From: an uncultured Eudoraea sp.
GTDB lineage: Bacteria; Bacteroidota; Bacteroidia; Flavobacteriales; Flavobacteriaceae
Direction of reading: 5' to 3'
DNA: 64,000 nucleotides
NCBI RefSeq assembly: GCF_947258925.1
Contig: NZ_CAMYKG010000005.1
Coordinates: forward strand, 16,596 to 80,595
Shown here: positions 32,000-40,241 of the stretch, one piece after another
Numbering within the stretch: the stretch's first letter is position 1
Layout of the letters: each line of letters starts with the position of its first letter
Notes under the pieces: generated by a model
Databases searched by the model: none
What the model was told of the DNA's origin: nothing
Seen by the model: only the letters and a program-made list of their open reading frames with translations
Position numbers and translations under genes: made by a program

Positions 32000-33001
32000 T
32001 TAATCGTTCAAAAGCAACCAAAGCTGATCTTTTAGCTCATTAAGCCCTAACTCCGAAACAGACGAAATAAACAAATAAGGTGTGTCTAATAAGTCCTTAT
32101 CCAATTCTACTTTCATTTCCCTGATTAGCTCATCATCAAGCATATCCGATTTAGAAATGGCCACCAATCTGTTTTTATCAAGCAGTTCAGGATTATACCT
32201 TTTTAGTTCATTTAACAAAATTTGATACTCCTGGCTAATATCATTGCTATCTGCCGGTATTAAAAATAACAGAATAGAATTTCGCTCTATATGTCGCAAA
32301 AAATAATGTCCCAATCCTTTGCCTTCGGCAGCTCCTTCAATTATCCCGGGGATATCTGCCATAACGAAACTCTTATAATCACGATATTTTACAATCCCTA
32401 AATTTGGCTTAAGGGTGGTAAATTCGTAGTCAGCAATCTTCGGTTTCGCAGATGTTATTACCGATAATAATGTAGATTTTCCGGCATTGGGAAAGCCTAC
32501 TAACCCAACATCTGCCAAAACCTTCAATTCTAATGTCAATTGCTTCTCCTCACCTGGAATTCCGGGTTGTGCATATCTGGGTGTTTGGTTTGTGGGAGAT
32601 TTAAAGTGCCAATTACCTCGTCCCCCTTTCCCTCCTTCTGCAGCAATTACTTCTTCTCCATGTTCCGTAATTTCAAAAAGAACCTTATTCGTTGAAGAAT
32701 CCCTTACAACCGTGCCCAATGGTACTTCCAAAAATATATCTTGTCCGTCAGCACCGGTACTTCTATTTTTACTGCCGTGTTCCCCATGTCCGGCTTTAAA
32801 GTGACGCTTGTATTTATATCCCAGGAGTGTCCATAGATTTTGATTACCACGTACAATGATATGGCCACCTCTACCACCATCTCCTCCATCGGGGCCCCCT
32901 TTTGGTACATATTTCTCTCTATGTAAATGCATGGAACCTTTTCCTCCATTACCAGAAGAAACCTGCATCTTAACATAGTCCACAAAATTCCCTTCGGTCA
33001 T
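32000..33001 (-). CDS. obgE: GTPase ObgE/CgtA
   Basis: [67 protein letters not shown]. Confidence 0.97.
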   Translation of the reverse strand: MTEGNFVDYVKMQVSSGNGGKGSMHLHREKYVPKGGPDGGDGGRGGHIIVRGNQNLWTLLGYKYKRHFKAGHGEHGSKNRSTGADGQDIFLEVPLGTVVRDSSTNKVLFEITEHGEEVIAAEGGKGGRGNWHFKSPTNQTPRYAQPGIPGEEKQLTLELKVLADVGLVGFPNAGKSTLLSVITSAKPKIADYEFTTLKPNLGIVKYRDYKSFVMADIPGIIEGAAEGKGLGHYFLRHIERNSILLFLIPADSNDISQEYQILLNELKRYNPELLDKNRLVAISKSDMLDDELIREMKVELDKDLLDTPYLFISSVSELGLNELKDQLWLLLND

Positions 33002-33060
33002 AGTTCAAAGTTCCCTTTAAAAAAGTAAAAGTATGTTTTGGTTTAGATTGTAAAGCTCAA

Positions 33061-34179
33061 TCAACCTTCTACCTGCAGCGTGTTTATTACGCTCCCAAGG
33101 CGTTCTGTAATCTCGTCTATTGCACCTATCCCATTTACGCTATGGAATTTACCCTGAGAGTGATAATAATCTTTCAGAGGAGCTGTTTTTTGATTGTACT
33201 CTTCAAAACGATTCCTGATTTTGTCCTCATCCTGATCATCTGTCCTTCCGCTTATTTTACCGCGCTCCAATAAGCGCTGAACAAGTTCTTCATCATTGGC
33301 TTCAAGCGCGATAGTGGCATCAATTTGCATATCCTTAGAATCCATTAGGTTATCCAAGGCCTGGGCCTGCGCAACGGTTCTGGGAAAGCCATCAAAAATA
33401 AATCCATTGGCTTCCGGGTGCTTCTCAACTTCATCTCTCAACATCTTAATCGTCACTTCATCAGGAACAAGATCTCCTTTATCCATATAGGTTTGCGCCA
33501 ATCTGCCAAGTTCGGTTTTGTTTTTAATATTATATCTAAAAACATCTCCGGTAGAGATATGCTTTAAATTGTATTGATCCTTTAAAAATGCTGCTTGTGT
33601 TCCTTTACCAGCGCCAGGTTTTCCAAAAAGTACAAGATTAATCATATGGTATTGGTGTAATTGGTGTATATCTCTCAAATTCCTTCCCAGCTCTTTATAA
33701 TCCAATCCATAACCCACTATGAACTTATTTGGTATTTCTATACCAATATAGTCTATGGGATATTCTCCATTATATATTTCATGTTTATAAAAGAGACTGG
33801 CAATTTTAAACTCCTTAACATTGGTTTTAGAAAACAAATGAACCAATTCCTGTAAAGTCCTCCCTGTGTCTATAATGTCCTCTACAATAATAACTCGTCT
33901 CCCTTCCAGGTTTTCTGGAAGATCCAGCAGTGTTTCTACAATTCCCGTGGATATCAGTCCCCGGTATGAAGCTAATTTTACAAATGAAACCTCACATGGA
34001 TAGGGATATTGTTTCAATAGATCGGAGATAAACATAAAGGCCCCATTCAGAACTCCCACAAAAATTGGTACTTCATCCTTGTAGTCCTTAGCGATATCAT
34101 CTGCAATTCTCTTAACGGCAAGCTGAATTTCTTCCTCTTTAAGAAATGGCTTAAACATTTTGTCATGCAGCTTTATCAC
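33061..34179 (-). CDS. hpt-adk: Fused hypoxanthine phosphoribosyltransferase - adenylate kinase
   Basis: N-terminal HPT (GVLNGAFMFISDLL, VIIVEDIIDTGRTLQEL) joined in frame via HQYH to adenylate kinase (MINLVLFGKPGAGKGTQA, FDGFPRTVAQAQAL). Confidence 0.93.
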   Translation of the reverse strand: MIKLHDKMFKPFLKEEEIQLAVKRIADDIAKDYKDEVPIFVGVLNGAFMFISDLLKQYPYPCEVSFVKLASYRGLISTGIVETLLDLPENLEGRRVIIVEDIIDTGRTLQELVHLFSKTNVKEFKIASLFYKHEIYNGEYPIDYIGIEIPNKFIVGYGLDYKELGRNLRDIHQLHQYHMINLVLFGKPGAGKGTQAAFLKDQYNLKHISTGDVFRYNIKNKTELGRLAQTYMDKGDLVPDEVTIKMLRDEVEKHPEANGFIFDGFPRTVAQAQALDNLMDSKDMQIDATIALEANDEELVQRLLERGKISGRTDDQDEDKIRNRFEEYNQKTAPLKDYYHSQGKFHSVNGIGAIDEITERLGSVINTLQVEG

Positions 34180-34317
34180 TGGTAATTGTTTTTATAGGAT
34201 GGCAAAGATAGTATTTTGCTTTCTCTTTTTTGGGCTTAGGACAACAGATTCTAACATTTAGATGTATTTTTGTAGCCAGCAAAATCAGTCTTTAGCACTT
34301 AAAAAAAGCATAAGTCC

Positions 34318-35472
34318 ATGAATTTCATTTCTTCCGATTTTAAGTTGGGCATACTTGGAGGTGGTCAATTAGGTAAAATGCTTTTATACGAAACACGAAA
34401 ATTTGATATTTATACCAAGGTACTGGATGCATCTCCTGATGCCCCTTGCAAGATTGCCTGTAATGAATTCGTTCAAGGGCAATTGATGGATTTTGAAACC
34501 GTCTACAATTTTGGGAAGGAGGTAGATTTACTTACTATCGAAATTGAGAATGTAAATATAGACGCACTTGAAAAATTAGAAGGTATTGGTAAAAAGGTTT
34601 ACCCTTCTTCCAGAGTACTGCGAACTATTCAAAATAAAGCCAAACAGAAGTTGTTCTATATTGACAATAAAATTCCGACTGCACCTTTTTCGAGATTTGC
34701 ATATACAAGTGAAATTAAGGATAGCATTGCCCATGGAGGTTTAGAATTACCTTTTGTATGGAAAAGTGCACAATTTGGATATGACGGTCAGGGAGTGAAA
34801 ATTGTTCGTTCTCCAAAAGACCTTGAAAATCTGCCAAATGTAGAATGTATAACGGAAAGACTCATCCCATTTAAAAACGAACTTGCTGTTATAGTATCGC
34901 GAAATGTAAAAGGAGAAGTAACTACTTACCCTGTTGTGGAAATGGAGTTTCATCCTGAGGCTAACCAGGTGGAATACGTCTTATGCCCTGCCAGAATTGA
35001 TAATAAAGTTGCCTTAAAGGCAAGGAAAATTGCATTAAGATTATCAGAAAAATTAAATCATGTTGGCCTGCTGGCCGTGGAAATGTTTCAAACTGCTGAA
35101 GATGAAATATTAGTAAATGAAGTAGCCCCAAGACCTCACAATAGCGGTCATTATAGTATTGAAGCAAGTTACACTAATCAATTTGAACAACACCTGAGGG
35201 CCATCCTGGGTTTTCCACTGGGAAGTGCAGAGAGTAAACTGGCAGGTGTAATGGTAAATTTGGTTGGAGAAGAGGCATATACCGGAAATGTAATTTATCA
35301 AAATATTGAAGAAATTTTTGAACTCACAGGAGTTACACCTCATATTTATGGTAAAAAGGAAACTCGTCCATTTCGGAAAATGGGTCATGTAACCATTATA
35401 AATAAAGACTTAAATAAGGCAAGGGAAATAGCGGAAAAAGTCAAAAAAACGATTAAAGTAATAAGTAAATAA
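34318..35472 (+). CDS. purK: 5-(carboxyamino)imidazole ribonucleotide synthase
   Basis: LGILGGGQLGKMLLYET; ATP-grasp motifs; followed by purE. Confidence 0.95.
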   Translation: MNFISSDFKLGILGGGQLGKMLLYETRKFDIYTKVLDASPDAPCKIACNEFVQGQLMDFETVYNFGKEVDLLTIEIENVNIDALEKLEGIGKKVYPSSRVLRTIQNKAKQKLFYIDNKIPTAPFSRFAYTSEIKDSIAHGGLELPFVWKSAQFGYDGQGVKIVRSPKDLENLPNVECITERLIPFKNELAVIVSRNVKGEVTTYPVVEMEFHPEANQVEYVLCPARIDNKVALKARKIALRLSEKLNHVGLLAVEMFQTAEDEILVNEVAPRPHNSGHYSIEASYTNQFEQHLRAILGFPLGSAESKLAGVMVNLVGEEAYTGNVIYQNIEEIFELTGVTPHIYGKKETRPFRKMGHVTIINKDLNKAREIAEKVKKTIKVISK

Positions 35473-35478
35473 CAAAAA

Positions 35479-35970
35479 ATGAGCAAAGTAGCCGTAATCA
35501 TGGGTAGCCTAAGTGATCTACCTGTAATGCAGGAAGCCGTTGATATTTTGAAGGGATTTGATATTGAAGTAGATGTCGATATTGTATCTGCTCACCGAAC
35601 ACCGGATAAACTATTTGAATTTAGCAAAGAAGCACATAAAAATGGTTATTCCGTTATTATTGCAGGTGCAGGTGGTGCAGCTCACTTACCGGGAATGGTA
35701 GCCTCACTCTCTCCACTTCCAGTTATTGGGGTCCCTGTTAAAAGCAGTAATTCTATAGATGGCTGGGATTCTGTTCTTTCAATTTTACAAATGCCCGGAG
35801 GCGTACCTGTTGCAACTGTAGCCCTCAATGGCAGTAAAAATGCAGGCATACTTGCAGCACAGATCATTGGAAGCAGCGACAAGTGCGTAATGGACAAAGT
35901 TCTTTTATATAAAGAAGGACTAAAAGACAAAGTGATTAAAAGCACCCGCGAAATAAATAAGAATAAATAA
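35479..35970 (+). CDS. purE: 5-(carboxyamino)imidazole ribonucleotide mutase
   Basis: VIMGSLSDLPVMQEAVDIL, SAHRTPDKLFEF, GAGGAAHLPGMVAS. Confidence 0.97.
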   Translation: MSKVAVIMGSLSDLPVMQEAVDILKGFDIEVDVDIVSAHRTPDKLFEFSKEAHKNGYSVIIAGAGGAAHLPGMVASLSPLPVIGVPVKSSNSIDGWDSVLSILQMPGGVPVATVALNGSKNAGILAAQIIGSSDKCVMDKVLLYKEGLKDKVIKSTREINKNK

Positions 35971-36039
35971 TAGACGCGGCTTTGCCTTACAATGTTAAAC
36001 CCCTGTCTAAAAGCATTTTAAAAACATAGCATTCCGTAT

Positions 36040-38067
36040 ATGAACCCCTTATTAACCCCATTTGATACTGCTCCATTTTCTCGTATTAAGAATGAACATT
36101 TTATGCCGGCCTTTATTGAGGCCATGGAAAAGGCACGTAAGGAAATTGATGACATAGCCAGTTCTCAGGAAGCACCTACTTTTGAGAATACTATAGAGGC
36201 TTTAGAATTTTCCGGACAGCACCTGGACCGGGTTACCAGCCTGTTTTTTAACCTTAACTCGGCTGAGACTAATGATAAACTTCAGGAGATTGCACAGGAA
36301 GTATCGCCTTTACTTTCGGAGTTTAGTAACGACATTACTCTTAATGAACAATTATTTAAAAGGGTGAAATCGGTCTTTGAGAATAAAGACAACTATCAAC
36401 TTACAGCAGAACAAGAAACCTTACTTGATAAAAAGTATAAAAGTTTTAGCAGAAATGGCGCGAATCTCAATAAAGATCATAAAAAACGCCTTAGGGAAAT
36501 TGATGCTGCCCTTGCAACACTAAAATTAAAATTCGGTGAAAACGTTCTAAAAGAGACGAATAAATATGAAATGCATATTGCAAATGAAGCTGACCTAGAT
36601 GGACTTCCGGAAAGCGCAAAAGATACCGCAGCACAATTGGCAAAAACAAAAGGTAAAAAGGGATGGATTATAACCCTTGATTACCCGAGTTATATTCCTT
36701 TTATGAAATATGCCAAAAACAGGGCGCTTAGAAAAGAGCTTGCAATGGCATTTGGAAGCAAAGGTTTTCACAATGACGAACTGGACAATCAGGATAATGT
36801 TAGACAAATTGCGAAATTGAGGCACGAAAGAGCAAATTTGCTGGGGTATAAAACTCATGCCCACTACGTTTTGGAAGAGAGAATGGCTGAAAAGCCTAAA
36901 AAAGTAAACGAGTTCCTGGAAGAATTACTTCAAAAAGCAAAGCCTGCAGCGCAAGTTGAATTTAAGGAACTTTCCGATTTCGCAAAAGAATTAGATGGAA
37001 TAGAACTATTGCAATCCTGGGACGGTCCATTCTATTCTGAAAAATTAAAGCAAAAGCTTTTTAGCCTGGACGATGAAATGCTAAAGCCTTATTTTAAACT
37101 CGAAAACGTTATTGAGGGCGTATTTATAATCACAAAAAGATTATTCGGATTACAGTTTGAAGAAGTAACCGATATAGATAAATATCACCCGGATGTTAAG
37201 ACGTATAGAATTTATGATCAGGATCATAATTTTGTTTCCATTTTCTATGCCGATTTCCACCCCCGAGCCGGGAAACGTGCAGGTGCCTGGATGACTTCAT
37301 TTAAACCCCAGTATATTTTAAATAACCGGAGTGAAAGACCCCAGGTTTCCATTGTGTGCAATTTTACCAAACCAACTGATACCAAACCATCATTATTAAC
37401 CTTTAATGAGGTTACAACCTTATTTCACGAGTTCGGTCATGCGCTTCACGGGATTTTGGCAAATACTACCTATCCTAGTTTATCCGGCACTTCGGTATAT
37501 TGGGACTTTGTTGAATTACCCAGCCAGATTATGGAAAACTGGTGTTACGAAAAAGAAGCCCTGGAACTATTTGCGAAGCATTATGAAACCGAACAACAGA
37601 TTCCAATGTCATTAATCGAAAGCATAAAGGAATCTGCAACTTTTCAGGAAGGAATGGCCACATTGAGACAATTAAGTTTCGGATTCCTGGACATGGCCTG
37701 GCATGGATCGGATCTATCAGAAATAATGGATGTGAAGCAACAGGAAGTAAAAGTTTTTGAAGAAACATCATTATACCCAACCAACCAAGAGACCTGCATG
37801 ACTACTTCTTTTGCCCATATCTTTCAAGGTGGCTACTCCGCGGGGTATTACAGTTACAAATGGGCAGAAGTACTGGATGCAGATGCCTTTGATTATTTTA
37901 AAGAAAAAGGTATTTTCAATAAAGGAATTGCTACAAAATTCAGAGATAATATCCTGTCCAAAGGTGGAACCGAAAAACCTATGGTTCTCTATAAACGCTT
38001 TAGAGGAAGGGAGCCAAAAATTGAAGCCCTGTTAGAGCGAGCCGGACTCACAAAAAAAACGGCTTAG
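36040..38067 (+). CDS. M3-family metallopeptidase (oligopeptidase A/Dcp-like)
   Basis: HEFGHALHG zinc motif; NPLLTPFDTAPFSRIKNEHFMPAF. Confidence 0.93.
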   Translation: MNPLLTPFDTAPFSRIKNEHFMPAFIEAMEKARKEIDDIASSQEAPTFENTIEALEFSGQHLDRVTSLFFNLNSAETNDKLQEIAQEVSPLLSEFSNDITLNEQLFKRVKSVFENKDNYQLTAEQETLLDKKYKSFSRNGANLNKDHKKRLREIDAALATLKLKFGENVLKETNKYEMHIANEADLDGLPESAKDTAAQLAKTKGKKGWIITLDYPSYIPFMKYAKNRALRKELAMAFGSKGFHNDELDNQDNVRQIAKLRHERANLLGYKTHAHYVLEERMAEKPKKVNEFLEELLQKAKPAAQVEFKELSDFAKELDGIELLQSWDGPFYSEKLKQKLFSLDDEMLKPYFKLENVIEGVFIITKRLFGLQFEEVTDIDKYHPDVKTYRIYDQDHNFVSIFYADFHPRAGKRAGAWMTSFKPQYILNNRSERPQVSIVCNFTKPTDTKPSLLTFNEVTTLFHEFGHALHGILANTTYPSLSGTSVYWDFVELPSQIMENWCYEKEALELFAKHYETEQQIPMSLIESIKESATFQEGMATLRQLSFGFLDMAWHGSDLSEIMDVKQQEVKVFEETSLYPTNQETCMTTSFAHIFQGGYSAGYYSYKWAEVLDADAFDYFKEKGIFNKGIATKFRDNILSKGGTEKPMVLYKRFRGREPKIEALLERAGLTKKTA

Positions 38068-38068
38068 G

Positions 38069-38422
38069 TCAATTCTTTGCCAAATATGCATCATAGCCTC
38101 CCAGGAGGTCAACTACATCTTTATAGCCCGAAGAGTTTAGCAATTCAGCTGCGCTCGAACTGCGTCCGCCCTTTTTACAATAGACATAAACAGTTTTCCC
38201 TTTTTCTATATCCTTGAATTGATCTATAAAATCCTCATCATACCAATTAATATTAATCGCATTTTCCAGATGCCCATCAGCATATTCTTCAGGGGTTCTA
38301 ACATCAATCAGAACTGCATTTTCAAGATCTTGAGCCGTAAACTCGTTTATAGACATTGATTTCGATTGGGTACAGCTAACCTGGACAATTAAAAGAAGCA
38401 GGAGATATCCTATATTTTTCAT
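38069..38422 (-). CDS. Rhodanese-like domain lipoprotein
   Basis: Lipobox QVSCTQ; VLIDVRTPEEYADGHLENAININW, VYCKKGGRSSSAA. Confidence 0.88.
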   Translation of the reverse strand: MKNIGYLLLLLIVQVSCTQSKSMSINEFTAQDLENAVLIDVRTPEEYADGHLENAININWYDEDFIDQFKDIEKGKTVYVYCKKGGRSSSAAELLNSSGYKDVVDLLGGYDAYLAKN

Positions 38423-38495
38423 AATGAAGGGTATTGTGGTTAATTTTAATATATTCATTAAAATTAATATATTTTTGGTTTATAGAAGCATCCAA

Positions 38496-39056
38496 ATGAC
38501 AGCAAATCAATTAAACCCTGATTCCTGGGTTGACCTTTACGCAGACTATCTTTTCAACTATACTGTTGCGAGAGTTAGCGATGCTGAGATCGCGAAAGAT
38601 TTGGTACAAGAAACATTTCTGTCTGGTTTAAAATCTGCAAAAAACTTTAAAGGTACGGCCTCTGAACGGACCTGGCTTATTGCAATTTTAAAACGGAAGG
38701 TTATTGACCACTACCGCAAAATAAATTCAAAAAAAGGTAAAGCTGAAGTACGTATGAATTACAGTGGTCAAAGTGATGCTGAAGGCGACTGGCTGGAGGA
38801 ACGAGTTGCTGATCCTATTAGTACACTTGAGAATGATGCAATAGAAAATGAAGAATTGGGACTAGCCATTCAGGAATGTATTTCTTTGCTTCCCAAAAAA
38901 CAATCTGCCGTCTTTGTTATGAAAACAATACGCGGATTAAGTACAGAAGATATATGTAATGAACTAGGCATTAATCCGTCTAACCTTTGGGTAATGGTAC
39001 ACAGAGCCAGGACAAACCTAATGGGTTGCCTTAATGAAAATTGGTTTAAATCATGA
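38496..39056 (+). CDS. RNA polymerase sigma-70 (ECF) factor
   Basis: DLVQETFLSGLKSAKNFKGTASERTWLIAILKRKVIDHYRK and C-terminal sigma4; likely start 38496 (ORF opens at 38424). Confidence 0.92.
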   Translation: MTANQLNPDSWVDLYADYLFNYTVARVSDAEIAKDLVQETFLSGLKSAKNFKGTASERTWLIAILKRKVIDHYRKINSKKGKAEVRMNYSGQSDAEGDWLEERVADPISTLENDAIENEELGLAIQECISLLPKKQSAVFVMKTIRGLSTEDICNELGINPSNLWVMVHRARTNLMGCLNENWFKS

Positions 39057-39280
39057 TTAACTGCGAAAAAGCAAGTGAAATTTGCAATAAAAAGCAATAC
39101 AGGGAAGCCTCGTTTCTAGAACAAATTAAACTTGGTATTCACCTTTTGTATTGTAAAACCTGTGCCACATTTTCTAAAAGGAACAAAAAATTGACCATTC
39201 TTTGTGAAAAGGGAAATTTGCATAGTCTTTCAATAGCAGAAAAGAACGCAATGAGAGAAAAAATGCAAAATTTTATCTAA
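39053..39280 (+). CDS. Small zinc-binding anti-sigma-like protein
   Basis: Overlaps sigma gene by 4 nt; HLLYCKTC = Hx3CxxC (ZAS motif); 75 aa, no obvious TM segment. Confidence 0.65.
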   Translation: MINCEKASEICNKKQYREASFLEQIKLGIHLLYCKTCATFSKRNKKLTILCEKGNLHSLSIAEKNAMREKMQNFI

Positions 39281-40134
39281 AAATAATTCTCCAGAACTTT
39301 AAGAATCCCCAACCAGCCAATAGGTATACTTTCTACATAAAAAGAGGCAAAATATTCTGATTGATGCCTGCGTGTAAGAAAGAGCATCCCAAGCAGAATT
39401 AAGAATAAAATAGCTCTTCCGATAATATCCAATTGCGTTACACTATCCTTAAGAAAAGTCATCAAAAAAAAAATAACTGTCAAGAGTATCCCCAGTTGAA
39501 TAGTTTTTGTAACTCCTAAGCGCTGGGGAATAGTTTTAAGGTTGAGTTGATCATAGTCTAAATCCCTTATCTCAAATGGAATTAGTAATATTAAAATCAG
39601 GATAAGTTGTTGGATTATTAAAATATAAATGTCCCACGAAACTAAAATACCTGCTGCTATTACCGGAATAATGACCGTGGTTCCTGTCCATACGAGTGCC
39701 ACTAATAGCACTTTTAAGACGCCCAAACTCCGCAAATTTTTATACATCGGAAAAACCGGCAACGCGTACAAACCAATTAATAATGCCAGCGCAAAACAGA
39801 TAAACCACAGTTCGTAACTCAAAAAAAAGAAATGATACCCGGCAATTATCAGCATAATCAGACTGAAGATTTGTATCTGCCTGTGATAGTGATTTTTTAA
39901 AAGGATATACTTTTTTGCTTCTACACCATATTTTATAAAATTATAAGTGGGAATAGTGCCAAAAAAGACGAATTGAATTAAATGTTGTCCAGGTGAAATG
40001 TTTAAGAAAAGAGTGGTTGCCAATAACAGGCTAATCACAGCAAATGCCACGTGAATGCTGGCATCAAGATAAAATCTAAAAACTCGGGTCAACCATCCCA
40101 TTAAACAAAAATAGCCAAACTGTTCATAACGCAT
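39277..40134 (-). CDS. UbiA-like prenyltransferase-related membrane protein
   Basis: Multi-TM; second Asp-rich-like motif EIRDLDYDQLNLKTIPQRLGV; first motif position reads YNFIKYGVE. Start may be 40101 (MGWLTRVF). Confidence 0.6.
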   Translation of the reverse strand: MRYEQFGYFCLMGWLTRVFRFYLDASIHVAFAVISLLLATTLFLNISPGQHLIQFVFFGTIPTYNFIKYGVEAKKYILLKNHYHRQIQIFSLIMLIIAGYHFFFLSYELWFICFALALLIGLYALPVFPMYKNLRSLGVLKVLLVALVWTGTTVIIPVIAAGILVSWDIYILIIQQLILILILLIPFEIRDLDYDQLNLKTIPQRLGVTKTIQLGILLTVIFFLMTFLKDSVTQLDIIGRAILFLILLGMLFLTRRHQSEYFASFYVESIPIGWLGILKVLENYF

Positions 40135-40241
40135 GATTTTCGTTAAAAACTTTAGTCTCCTGCGCTCTGAAATAGCCTGTTTTACCGGAATTAATTCCTA
40201 ATTTTGCTAACTGTTATTTTAGCTAAAAAAAATCTGGAATT

